From the NCBI GenBank assembly GCA_963675135.1, contig OY776124.1:12228677-12292676 (forward strand): DNA of 64,000 nt. The letters run 5' to 3'. This document shows positions 11,151 through 22,132 of the stretch, piece by piece (position 1 is the stretch's first letter; the number at the start of each line of letters is the position of its first letter). Made by a program: the position numbers and the translations under genes. The DNA comes from Galeopsis tetrahit (lineage: Eukaryota; Streptophyta; Magnoliopsida; Lamiales; Lamiaceae). The notes under the pieces were generated by a model. It had not been told where the DNA came from and made no database searches. It saw only the letters and a program-made list of their open reading frames with translations.

Positions 11151-12285
11151 GGGATGGGGTATATACCCCTCCAGCTTTGTTTAATACACTCCCCCTAATT
11201 TTTATTAATTCAAAATATATATATGAAATACCAATTTTACCCATTTCACTAAATCATGTTAGATACATACACTCCCCCTAAAACTCTAACCCTAATGCAT
11301 TAACCCTAATTTTGCAACCCAGCCGCCGCTGCTCCTCCTCCGACAACCACCATCACCTCCAGCCGCCGCCGCTGCTCCTCCTCCGACAACCACCATCACC
11401 TCCGGCAGTCAACTACCTTCTCTTACATCCACAAAAAAAATAAAAATTCAACAACAAAACTTAAAAATAAACTTCCACTAATCCACAAAACTCAACAACA
11501 AACCTAAACCAAAAACTTAAAAATTCAAACAAAACAAAAACTTATTTTCGACAAACCAGAGTCGACCGAAAATTCTCCCGTCGACAATGGATTGTCGACC
11601 AAAAATTCTCCCGTCGACAATGGATTGTCGACCAAAAATAATACGGTCGACTCTGGTTCATCGACCAATTTTGTTTTTAAAAAAAATTAAACTTTCGTTA
11701 ATATTGAGTCGACCAAAAATAATCTCGTCGACAACCATTCGTCGATTAGAGTGTTTTTGGTCGATTCAATGTTATCGAAAAAAAAAACCTGGAGACACGC
11801 ATGGGCGGCGCGGCCAACGAGAGGGTGGGGAGGGGGCACGGCGGGTGGGCGGCGCGGACTCAACGGCGGCAGCGGATTTGTGGGTTTTAGTTGCAGAAAC
11901 GAAAAAAAAGAAAAAAAAGATGATGCGGGGGCGTCTTGCTGCGTACGGCGGCGGGGCGGATCTGTTGCGGGGACTTGTCGGCGGCGGCACGGCGCAGGCA
12001 CTGGGGAAGAAGATGAGGGCGGCGGCGACGAGAAGAAAATGAGGCGGTGAGGGGCTGCGCTAGATGAGAAACGAGGGAGGAGGGCTGCGGCGAACGCCGC
12101 CGGCGCTCGACGATGGTCGGCGGCGGATGGGAAGAAAGACTTATGGGAGAGAAAGGGAAGAATGGGGAGAAGATAAGAAAAAAATTAGGGCTAAGGGGTA
12201 AAATTGGTAATTCATATATATTTTGAATTAATAAAAAGGAAGGGGAGTGTATTAAACAAAGCTGGAGGGGTATATACCCCATCCC
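11151..12285. mobile_element. Non-autonomous Mutator-like element 1 (MULE)
   Basis: The terminal inverted repeats (TIRs) begin GGGATGGGGTATATACCCC and match for roughly 90 bp (11151-11245 against 12198-12285). A perfect 9-bp TSD, ATTTAATTC, lies at 11142-11150 and 12286-12294. Long TIRs with a 9-bp TSD are diagnostic of MULEs. The interior has a duplicated CCGCCGCTGCTCCTCCTCC block (11321-11402), two GTCGAC hairpins (11545-11775) and a GC-rich purine-biased block (11800-12180). No MURA-type transposase is present; short frames in the GC block show no domain. Confidence 0.85.
11545..11775. repeat. Twin GTCGAC-rich inverted repeats in MULE 1
   Basis: The first hairpin pairs ACCAGAGTCGACC with GGTCGACTCTGGT around a duplicated spacer containing CCCGTCGACAATGGATTGTC. 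The second pairs AATATTGAGTCGACCAAAAA with TTTTTGGTCGATTCAATGTT. The layout matches the hairpins in the other two MULEs of this window. Confidence 0.8.
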
Positions 12286-12419
12286 ATTTAATTCGAAATC
12301 AATCTCAAACATTTCAAGTAATGGCCCAATCCCTACAAAATTGTATCGGCCCAATCCCAACAAAATTGCATCGGCCCCATTTCTTACAAAAGAGTTTGGG
12401 GCTCAATTTCTTACGAAAA

Positions 12420-13673
12420 GCGTCTGACTATTTACACTTCATTTCAGATGGATGCACTCTCCCAATTTATACACCCCCAAAATTTGATCAAAACAAATGA
12501 ACCATCTACTAAATTGTCATAAATACCCTTTTATCTATAAAATACATATACTATCCACACCCTAAACACTAATTTATAATCCACATTTCATCATTTTCCC
12601 TTCCTCCACCTCCAACCATCCGCTGTCGCCCGCCACCGTCGCTGACGTCCGCCCTCGCCATCTCTTCCTTTTTCTTCTTCTTCTTTTCTTCAGTTTCTCT
12701 GCGTTTTTTTCTTTCTCTTTTCTCTTCTACTTTTTTCCTCTTTCTTCTCCCCTTGCCACCCACCGCCCACCCAAGCCCCCAAATCCCTGCAACTGCAGAT
12801 GTGTTTGTTTTTTAATTTTTTTTTCTTTTTTCCTTCTCCCAATTTTTCACACTCGCCACTCCAAACTCCAAGCCATAAATCATCTGTTGTTCAGTACTCC
12901 AGACTCCAGTCCAGATTTGTAATTTTTTTTTTAATTTTCGGACACTGACGTATACACTTTGGACGACAAATTGTTGTCGACGAAAGTGTATAGGTCGACC
13001 TAAAATGGTCGAATTTTAAAAAAAAAAAAATTTATATAAATTTTGACCAATCAATGTCGATCGTATACACTTTCATCGACAAATCGTTGTCGACGAGAGT
13101 GTATTTGGTCGACAATGGTTGTTCGAAATTTATAAAAAAAATTGTGATTTTTTAAAGTATATTTTGAAATTTCTGTACTCCCTCCGTCCCAAGATTTTAT
13201 GCACACTTTTCTTAACGGGCGTCCCAACATTTTTTGCACACTCCAAAAAAGGAAACAACAAAAAAGGAAACAACAATACCAATAATACCCTTCGTTATTT
13301 TACCTTTAGTCAAATCTGTCTCACTTTAGTCAATGTCAATAATACTCCTCCTTTATTTTACCTTACACATCACTTTATTCAATTTTCTTAATCTCCGTTC
13401 CGGTCAAAGTGTGCATAAAATCCTGGGACGGAGGGAGTATATTTTTTTTATTTTTTTTGGTTTGATGGTCGCCGGAATTGTGTCGACGGCGGCCGGAGAT
13501 AGTGGTTTAGTGGAAAGGTGAAAGAAATGAGAGGATGCGTTCAGTAGAGGGGGTACATCTAGTATGCTGTATTTTAATGAAGAATATTTTTTATTTTTTT
13601 ACCCTATTATTTTATTAATAAATTGATTGGGGGAGTCTATCTCTTCGAAATGGAAGTGTAAATAGTCAAACCC
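12420..13673. mobile_element. Non-autonomous Mutator-like element 2, interrupted by a MITE
   Basis: The left end (GCGTCTGACTATTTACACTTC) and inverted right end (GGGTTTGACTATTTACACTTC) match. The flanks TTACGAAAA (12411-12419) and TTACAAAAA (13674-13682) are a 9-bp TSD with one mismatch. The interior order is reversed relative to MULEs 1 and 3: CT-rich block (12590-12840), GTCGAC hairpins (12950-13135), then a CCGGCG-rich stretch (13465-13500). A Stowaway MITE sits inside. No transposase is seen. Confidence 0.8.
13178..13437. mobile_element. Stowaway MITE nested in MULE 2
   Basis: It starts CTCCCTCCGTCCCAAGATTT and ends TCCTGGGACGGAGGGAG. TA flanks both sides (13176-13177 and 13438-13439). 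It is the same family as the MITE at 9276-9571 and must have inserted after MULE 2. Confidence 0.9.
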
Positions 13674-13849
13674 TTACAAAAATTGTAGTAGTTGTTAATT
13701 TTACTGCCCAATTTCTTACATGTTTTTTTCTCACTAATTATATTTTTTAAAAATTAATTTTACAATATATAATATATAAAATTGGTAGGGATGAACAGGC
13801 AATTAATATTAAGTTTGAAATTAAAAAAATGGAAACCAACAAAGGCAAA

Positions 13850-14240
13850 CTTATTGACGAAACGAGTGATCACATATCCGACTTGTGCACTATGTGATGC
13901 AGAAATGGAGGACTGTTGACACCTTTTCACAGCTTGTGCTTATGCACGGTCTTGCTGGACTACTCACAAAGATTGATGATGGGGTGGCTACATGAGGGGA
14001 TTTTAAGAAATTCATATTGAATATAGTGAACAGCCCTTGTGGAAACATTGCAGAAAGTTTCAGGATGGTCTTTTGACAAGTGTGAAGTGGGGAAGGAAAG
14101 GAACTCGAAGGTCTGGGAGGGCTCGTGCTCGACTGCTGTTCACAAATCAGCAAGTTACTGGATGGAGTGGAGGGCATCAGTAGGGTGGGAACCATATCTG
14201 TTTGGCGTGGCATGCCCCTCAGTCGGGATGTCGTAAAGTG
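13850..14240 (+). pseudogene. Non-LTR retrotransposon (LINE) C-terminal relic
   Basis: A broken frame from about 13866 reads as a zinc-binding reverse-transcriptase tail (zf-RVT): CALCDAEMEDC, a stop, then HLFTACAYARSCW, matching the family spacing C-x2-C-x5-E-x2-H-x5-C. Further on, KERNSKVWE resembles the conserved W-K-E-R-N-x-R-x-F segment of plant LINE-like proteins. At least two stops and a frame change show it is dead. The RT core is absent and no poly(A) tail is visible. Confidence 0.55.
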
Positions 14241-14332
14241 AATGTGGACGCAACATTCTTTAGCAACTCCGGGCCAGTGGAGGATTCAAGATTTCAAATT
14301 CGGGGGTACGGAAAATATTAAGTAAAATATTA

Positions 14333-14571
14333 CTTTCTCCGTCCACCAAAAGTATGCTCAGTCTTATTTTTTTCGTTTATAAAAAATATGTTCTTTCTAT
14401 TTAAATAGTTAACTTTTAAGTATTTTTTCTATTTTATTAATAAAGTTAATGATCTATCAATAATACAATTTACTTTTTAATTCACATATCTATTTTATAC
14501 ATTAAAATATGAACTATTAATCTTAAAACATGTATTCAATCAAAGAAGCATATTTTTCATGGACGGAGGAG
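14333..14571. mobile_element. Stowaway-type MITE
   Basis: The ends are CTTTCTCCGTCCACCAAAAG and CATGGACGGAGGAG, flanked by TA at 14331-14332 and 14572-14573. A 36-bp segment of its right part (ACATGTATTCAAT...AAGAAGCATATTTTT) recurs at 14653-14688, immediately before the copia fragment. Confidence 0.75.
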
Positions 14572-14689
14572 TATTTAATAATAAAATTCATACAATTTAA
14601 GGTAACTTAAAAAATTTATATAACATTCAAATCAAATTACAGTGAAAGAAGATGAAACATGTATTCAATTAAAGAAGCATATTTTTTAG

Positions 14690-15496
14690 AAACTTGGACA
14701 TGCTAATTACTGACAGCTTGATAAACTTATAAGATTGAAAGCTGTTACAGGTTTACCAGATCTGAAATTTTCAGACAAAAAGGTATGTAGACCGTGTCAA
14801 AAAGGCACACAGGTTAAAGTGTCTCACAAAATGTTGGGACACTGCTTCGAATTGCTTCACATGAATCTTATGGGTCCTATGAAAATAGAAAATATTGGAG
14901 GTAAAATATATTTTTTAGTTGTGGTTGATGACTACTCTAGATTCACATGGATTGAATTTTTAAAAGATAAATCTGAAACTTTTTCCATTTTCAAAATTCT
15001 ATACAAAACATTCAAGAATGTTTTCAATTCTAAAATATGCAGAATCAGGTCTGATCATGGAAGAGAATTTGAAAATAGTTCTTTTACTGAGTTTTGTGAA
15101 TCAAAAGGAATAATACAAGAGTTTTCTTCACCTAAAACTCCTCAACAAAATGGCATAGCAGAAAGGAAGAATAAGACACTTCAAGAAATGGTTAGAATCA
15201 TGTTATGTTCTAAGAATCTTTCCAAAAGATTTTGGGTTGAAGCTCTTAACACTGCTTATCATATTGCAAATAGAGTTTACATTAGAACTGATTCTACTAG
15301 AACTCCATATGAAATTCTGAACAATAGAAAGCTTAACCTTAAATATTTCCATGTTTTTGGTTGTGTTTGCTACATCTTAAATGACAGGGATCAGTTACAT
15401 AAGTTTGATTCTAAGAGTGACAAAGGATTCTTTCTTGGTTACTCAAAAAATAGCAAAGCCTACAAAATCTACAACTTTAGGACTGATACTGTATAA
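14690..15496 (+). pseudogene. SIRE-type copia: pre-integrase and integrase part of pol, broken
   Basis: The frame begins within a GAG-pre-integrase domain (LGHAN...QL.KLI) with an early stop, then HHCC-type residues (CRPCQKGTQ) and a retroviral integrase core. Of the D,D,E triad, the first Asp is replaced by Asn in LLHMNLMGPM. The second (IRSDHGREF) and the Glu (NGIAERKN) remain. The frame stops at 15494-15496. Gag, protease and the 5' LTR are missing; a MITE and a short duplicated segment lie upstream instead. The sequence continues into reverse transcriptase after a frame change. Confidence 0.85.
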
Positions 15497-15534
15497 GAAT
15501 CTGTAAATGTTGTTTTTTATGATGATACAAGTAT

Positions 15535-17384
15535 TTGCAGGTAAAAGCATTGAAGATGAAGACATTAATTGATGTTCCAATCAATACTGAAAAAGTTGAA
15601 CAGGTTCAGAATGTTGAGAAGAATGATGACACACCAGAGGAATCATCTGATAATACAGATCCTGAAAATCTGTATAATCTCCAGAAAACTCCCTCCATAA
15701 GGATTCAGAAGTATCACACACATGATCAAATCATTGGTGAACAATCTACAGGTGTTCAAATCAGAAGAATAATGGGTATGAACTCAAAGGATGTGGTAAG
15801 ATCTATATGTATGTTATCTATGTGTAGTAAGGTAAATCATGAATGCTATCACTCTATGATTGAACCAAAAAATGTTAAAGAAGCATTAGATGATGAGAAT
15901 TGGGTTGAAGCTATGCATGAAGAACTAAATCAGTTTGTTAGAAATGATGTTTGGACATTAGTTCCTAGACCAGATCATATCAATGTCATAGGAACTAAAT
16001 GGATCTTTAAAAACAAGACTGATGAGATGGAAAATATCATTAGAAACAAAGCTAGGTTGGTTGCTCAAGGGTATACATAAGTAGAAGGTGTAGACTTTGA
16101 TGAAATATTTGTTCCTGTTGCTAGAATTGAATCCATTAGGCTCTTACTTGCCATTGGATGCTATATTGATATAAAACTGCACCAAATGGATGTTAAAGCT
16201 GCCTTTTTAAATGGTATTCTTATGGAAGAAGCTTATGTTGAACAACCAAAAGGTTTTGGGAACCCTGATTTTCCTAATTATGTCTTTAAACTGAAAAAGA
16301 TTCTATATGGCTTGAAACAAGCACCTAGAGCATGGTATGAAAGACTAATTGACTTCTTGATTGAGTTTGGTTTTGTAAGAGGAGAAGCAGATAGAACATT
16401 GTTCATTAAACATGAGAAAAATGCTATTATGATTGCTCAAATGTATGTTGATGATATAGTATTTGGTTCTACTTGTGATAATATGCTCACACTATTTGTG
16501 AATGAAATGACATCTACTTTTGAAATGTCCATGGTTGGTGATTTAAATTACTTCTTAGGACTTCAAATCAAACAACAAAAGGATGGTATTTTCATCTCAC
16601 AGAGTAAGTATGCTAAGAATCTTGTGAAAAGGTTTGGTTTAGAGAATGCTAAACACATGAAAACTCCTATGGGATCAACTCAGAAACTGAGTAAAGACAA
16701 TGTTGGCCAGAATGTTGACCCAATATTATGCAGATCAATGATAGGTAGTCTTCTTTATTTGAGCTCTAGTAGACCTGATATTATGTTTAGTGTCTGTTTA
16801 TGTGCTAGATGTCAATCTAACCCCAAAGAATCACATATGAATGTTGTTAAAAGAATCATTAAGTATGTTGCAGGAACATGTGATCTAGGAATATGGTATA
16901 GTAAAGACACAAATTGTACCTTGATAGGGTATAGTGATGCAGATTGGGCAGGTGATTGTGATGACAGAAAAAGCACAAGTGGTGGTTGCTTTTACATGGG
17001 AAATAACTTGATCTCTTGGCACAACAGGAAACAAAATTGTGTGTCTCAATCCACAGCTGAATCAGAATACATTGCAGCAGGGAGTTGTTGTACTCAATTA
17101 TTATGGTTGCAAAAAATGTTTCAGGATTATGGCTTACCTAGTGATGTTTTGACTGTGTACTGTGATGATACAAGTGCTATAAATATTTCTAAAAATCCTG
17201 TGCAACATTCATTAACAAAGCATATAAGTATTAGACATCACTTCATTAGAGATCTTGTTGAAAATGAAGTTGTTAAGTTGGAGTACATATCTACTGAAAA
17301 ACAATTGACTGATATTTTAACCAAAGCTCTTAATGATAAGAGATTTTCATCCCTTCGAAAATCTCTTGGTTTGTGTAATATCTG
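15535..17384 (+). pseudogene. SIRE-type copia: reverse transcriptase and RNase H, broken
   Basis: One frame runs through RT and RNase H with an internal TAA at 16078-16080, just after RLVAQGYT, where related elements carry Gln (CAA to TAA). RT motifs are present, including KAAFLNG, YGLKQAPRAW and the catalytic QMYVDDIVFG. RNase H shows GYSDADWAGD, STAESEYIAA and YCDDTSAINI, and the protein ends RKSLGLCNI. The STSGGCF and CCTQLLWL wording is typical of the SIRE/Maximus copia lineage. It is separated from the integrase by a frame change near 15497-15540. TGA at 17382-17384 ends the frame. Confidence 0.9.
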
Positions 17385-17611
17385 AAATTATGATCAAGGG
17401 TGTTGTATCAAATGCGGCAGCATTTGAGACAACACTAAGATGTGTCTCTTATTTGTTTCCTTGCTATAATTTTCGTAATTATTGAATTAATGTAATTCCT
17501 TGTGATTGTTATTTGAATTCTAAGTAACTTGTGAAAAATACTAAAAGAGCCTATACACCTCTCAAATGCTGAAAAAGAAAATTCACATATTAGATGTTTT
17601 ATAAATCACTG

Positions 17612-17775
17612 AGTAACTATGGGACACGAAGCTCGCTGCTACGATGATCTCTTTTTAAAAGGTGATATAAATTGCATCAATATATTCACAAATTCATTGA
17701 GTAACTATGGGGCACGGAGTTCGCTGCTACGATGCACTCTTTTCAAAAGATGGATCAATGTGAAGTGTGATATAA
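17612..17775. repeat. Two tandem copies of an about 88-bp unit
   Basis: GAGTAACTATGGGACACGAA...GCTCGCTGCTACGATG at 17612 recurs as GAGTAACTATGGGGCACGGA...TTCGCTGCTACGATG near 17698. It lies between pol and the downstream ORF of the copia element. The rest of 17385-18445 holds no gene that I can see. Confidence 0.75.
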
Positions 17776-18445
17776 AAAGAAAAGAAAATAGAGCAACACA
17801 TATGATGAAAAAATCATGAAAAAAACTGTGTTGAGGTGTATAGAATGCCAACAATAGTCGAAACACTCGTAAACTCAAATTCATATCTCGATTTTCTAGG
17901 AATTTGTTATTTTTTATAATTATTAAATATTACACTCTGAAATATTTAATTGACCAAGTCTTACCTTAATTTATTATTTCAGTTATTATATATTCCATTT
18001 TTAACTTTATTTTTCAGAAATTATTTCTCCCAACTTCACACGATCTATTGGTGGGGAAGTTATATCCACTACATCACTTCCCTTAATCCCAGAATCGCGT
18101 AATCACTTCCTTACTCTCCTACTTAATTTCTTCATATAAGATGAGTCTCCATAGAAGTGTTAAAAAATACTTTAAGAGCTTTGTTGATTCAATCACGCAC
18201 GGTAATCCTCAATTTAAATTAATTGTAGCACTTAAGTATTTTTACAGGGAATGTCACATCACTTTAAGGCTCATTTTTTAATTTTTTTTGCTATCATATA
18301 CAGAACTCGAAAGGTTTATTGGAAGTTTAACTCTTTTTGCTTTGAATTGTGTGTACAACTTAATTTCACAAATTCTCAAGACACTGCTGCACAAACGAAT
18401 TCAAGCAAGAAAAATTCTCCAAACCCTCTAAACCTTCTCGCTGAA

Positions 18446-20494
18446 ATGGCATCCTCAAACTCTCCAAACTCACCTTCATTCACTGTTGGAACCATCATTG
18501 TTCCATTTACAGACGAACAAATACCTACACAAACATCCCCTCTTGAAATCGTGCCATACAACCAGTACGACATTCGCACTGAAATTGCGAATGCAAACGC
18601 CTCTGCCTCCGCCTCTAAATCCGCACCTATCCCTCCAAATGAGCCCTCATCCGAAGCTCCCACACTCGAAACTGCTACAGTAACCTTACACTTTCCTCTG
18701 GGCACTCATTTCAACACACTGAAGGATGCCTTCGAAACCCTAAGCCTAAAAACAACACACCCTGCTATTGTGCTCGAGGGAGAAACACTGGACAACTCGA
18801 TGTTCAAGGGAGATTCTCCACCAAATCAATATGTGGACATGCAGGATAGACTGGTATCCTCAGATGATGAAGTATTAGCTGCCAAATTTGAGAAATTGCA
18901 CCGGCAGAAAAAGGGCAAGAAGAAGACTGTTGTCCCTACTGCAAGAAAGTGGCCCGGTGGAAAAAGAAAGTCCCAAAGGAATGTGGGAAAAATTGTTGAT
19001 TACTTTGGCAAAGGGAAGAAGTCCAGAACCGATGGAAATGCATCTGAACCTATTGATGTTTCTGATTCTGAGCCAGAACAAGAAACAAAGCCTGAACAAG
19101 ATGCAACTCAAGAAGAAGAAAAGGAGGTAAATAAGGATGATGTGGATGAGGTTGCTGAAGACCTGGAAGAGGAAAGTGAACTCACTCCACCAGTAAGCAC
19201 GGGGAGATAAAAAAGGCTCCGAGAGACCGCTAGTGTTGCCTCTCCGATGGCAACACCCGAGCCTTTTGATTTAGAATCATCATCTAGCCCTACTGAAGAA
19301 GATGAAAATGAGGTATTGTTCTCTTCTGATGATAGAAATAGTGATTCTGATGAAGAGTACAATGATAAATCCAGTATCCAGTATAGAACCATTAGAACTA
19401 GGCAAATATTGAGTGAAAGGCTGATTAAAGTTCCTGACTTTGAAGAAATGAATCTGATTGAATGGTTTAAGGAAAGGTCTTTGCTACATGCTTTACAATT
19501 TGCTTGTCCATACATTGTAGACTGGATATTTGAGTTTTATGCCAATGTCTCTCAACATTCTAGTGTTTCGAACTCCACTAGATATGGACAGTTCTGGTTT
19601 AGGGGAAATAAACTTATGATTACTCCTAGGATGATCAATATTCTGTTAAAAACTAAGATAATGGAGGATCCAGTAGTTACAGATCATGATGTGATGATAA
19701 GTATCTTGACTGGGGGAGTAATTACTAAGTGGAGAAGGAGAATTTTGGCCTCTAAATTGACTAGTCTATACTCTGTGTTGCATAAGTTGGTGTGTTTCAA
19801 TTGGTTGCCTACTACAAACAACACCACTCTCACTTTAGAATAAGCTGTACTTATGTACAAAATTGGGCATTTGAAAAGATTCAACCTAGGACAGGTTATC
19901 TTTACAAATATGATGACATTCAAGTCTGACATGTCTAGTAAAATAATATTGCCTTACCCCTGCCTTTTGTACAAGTTCTTGCTTGACAAATCCTTTGAAA
20001 GATCAGAAGAGAAGGTGGTCAGCACCTACATACCTGGATTCAGTATATCAAATCAATTCTTGGTGGAAGGTGAAAGGGTGGTTGATCTTCCCTTGAGAAG
20101 GGTTGATAATGATGCAGGCCCAAGTTCTGCTCACAGTGTTCCATCAAATGATCACATTCACAATGCCACACTGCCTCCAGAAGGAGCTGCCTTCTCTATT
20201 TACTTATCTTCCTACTATATAATGAGGCAGATTGATATTTTGCAGGGGTCTATTGTTAATTTGTAGAGTTCTGTGGAGGATCTCCTCATTCAAAAGAAAT
20301 TTTGGATGGATCTTCTTTCCACTTCAATGGGGGGAGTAGCTGATGGTTCACACAACTAGACCACTAACATTGTTGCTCCATCTGTAGATGAATCGGATGC
20401 TGTTCCTGACAGAACTTATGAGGCTGCTGCTGACACTACAATGACAATAGATGACCAAGATATCCAGGATCTATATGGTGATCTGGATAAATGA
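18446..20494 (+). pseudogene. Extra ORF downstream of copia pol (env-like position, putative plant transposon protein)
   Basis: I place the start at ATG 18446 (MASSNSPNSPSF), although the frame is open from 18251. The N-terminal third is Ser/Pro/Thr-rich, then Lys/Arg-rich and acidic. The middle part has an LIEWFKERSLLHALQFACPY...IFEFYANVS...FWFRGNKLMITP pattern. That pattern resembles the 'putative plant transposon protein' domain found in extra ORFs of plant LTR elements. All parts share one frame, broken by stops at 19208, 19841, 20264 and 20357, and ending at 20492-20494. SIRE elements carry an additional ORF at this place. I see no clear signal peptide or transmembrane segment, so calling it an envelope would be inference from position only. 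Confidence 0.65.
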
Positions 20495-20864
20495 AAGAGC
20501 TTGAAGACAGGGGGAGAGCTTACACTATGGGGGAGTATATGCAGATTATGGAGATGCAGCTGAACTACATTCAACCCAATCATTTCCCACGTGTTATCTA
20601 TGTTCCTCTTTGTTGTAAAAGTTCTATAGTTATGTTTATTTTAATTTCTCAAACTCTGTTATTTATTTTTGTAATTATTTAGGATTTACTTATGTTTAAG
20701 TTATTTAAATTTAAACAAGTATTTTTAGTTTAGATGTTGTTTCTTTTAAATTTGATCTAATACAACTTGCTACTTCATTATTTTGAAATATCAATTGTGT
20801 TAATTTCTTAGTCAATATTTATGTTGTGCGAATATTAGTAGTGTTGATGTAGAAAGGTCAAATT

Positions 20865-20872
20865 GGGGGAGA
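20865..20872 (+). other. Polypurine tract
   Basis: GGGGGAGA, preceded by AATT, ends one base before TGTTGATG, as a plus-strand priming site does before a 3' LTR. It belongs to the SIRE-type element upstream. Confidence 0.6.
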
Positions 20873-20873
20873 T

Positions 20874-22117
20874 TGTTGATGTTGAAATATCAATTGTGTT
20901 TTGTTTAGTGGGCTTTTATGGATGTATATTTGATTTCCTTATTATCTGAAATAAATGGTTTTTTACTTTATTGCATTCTTTGTGATTACTTGTATGTCTG
21001 CTTATCTTAAATTGTAGACAATGTGGTGAGTTTGTAGTCACACAGGAGATCACATTGTCAATTCCTTGTAAGATATAAACAGTATTCACAACTAAGGTAG
21101 TTCTGGACACAATTATTGGTTTAAGTTGTAGTATAAACTTGTTAGTGGCTTGTCTTGGTCATTAGTTTGTACTAGTGCGCTGTGGCGTACTGAATGGATC
21201 ACAAATAAGACAAGTTCTTTTGTTCTGACTGTTATGAAGAACTAGAGGTTTTGCTGACTTTTATGATTCTTAACCCTAAGTGTGATATTTAGATGTGTGG
21301 GGTGCTTGTTCACTACTTTGATGTACCATAGGTGAGAATCTTGGTAGATTCTTCACGCTCCGTATTTTGGGTAATGGCATCGCTCGCATGATGTCTACTT
21401 ATTGGCATTAGGGCACCGTGTCCTGGACATCCAGGCTGATGACGTCCCCTTGAGAAAACTCATAAAGGATTGTCGTACTAAACCCTACAGGTGGATTTAA
21501 TCCGTACCACAACGAGTTTGAGTGGTACTACTCAAGGAATTATAGAGATTAATTATTTAAAGAAGTCAGAAGCTTTAATAATTAATGGACGTGTGATATC
21601 TTAAACACGGGAAATTATAAAGTCTAATAGAAGCCCTGATTTGGTTCGGGATAGGACGGGAGTGGAACATTAATTCTCTAGTGGAATGAATTAATTTTCT
21701 CGGGCCAAATTATATGCTCTGGACTGAACATAAGAGTATTTGGGCCTGTAAGAAGCCCAAACTCTATACCTTCTAATGGATCCCTAGTCTGGCCCATGAA
21801 ACTTATGGAGATTATAAATAGGAGCCTCAAGTCAGTTTTGAAACCCTAGCACACACGAAATTGAGAAAAACGGCTAGAGTTTCAAGGAGACGAAACTAAG
21901 GCACCTTCTCCACGTTTGATAGCACGTTGTCCACCCGGTGTTCGAGCGAGGTTGGGAGACAGACTAGAAGATTCGTAGATTGGAATCAACGCCTTGATTT
22001 TCAAGGGTAACGAATCTAAACTTTGTTTTAGATGCATGTTTAATTTTTATTTCTTTACACGTTTTGCATCCGACAACGATCCTGGTGACGGGTCGCCTTC
22101 GCCGGCGTGTTCCAGCA
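20874..22117 (+). mobile_element. Copia LTR lying between a PPT and a PBS
   Basis: It begins TGTTGATGTTGAAAT and ends GTTCCAGCA. It has a TATA box at 21813-21820 (TATAAATA) and is followed after AT by a primer-binding site (PBS). Several segments (ATTGTAGACAATGTGGTG, TTAAACACGGGAAAT, AGTGGAATGAATTA) also occur in the LTR of the copia element at 44386, so the two LTRs are related. A PPT on the left and a PBS on the right means this LTR is either shared by two tandem elements or a junction of two LTRs. A second start candidate is TGTTTAGTGGG near 20900. Confidence 0.6.
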
Positions 22118-22119
22118 AT

Positions 22120-22132
22120 TGGTATCAGAGCC
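22120..22132 (+). other. Primer-binding site, initiator tRNA-Met type
   Basis: TGGTATCAGAGCC, two bases after the LTR end, is the standard complement of the 3' end of plant initiator tRNA-Met. The following 22133-22962 looks like an untranslated leader with no coding domain; its short frames are not convincing. Confidence 0.8.

Noticed and set aside
11587..12050. Overlapping frames on both strands in MULE 1
   Set aside because: They span the GTCGAC repeats and GC-rich block and have no recognisable domain.
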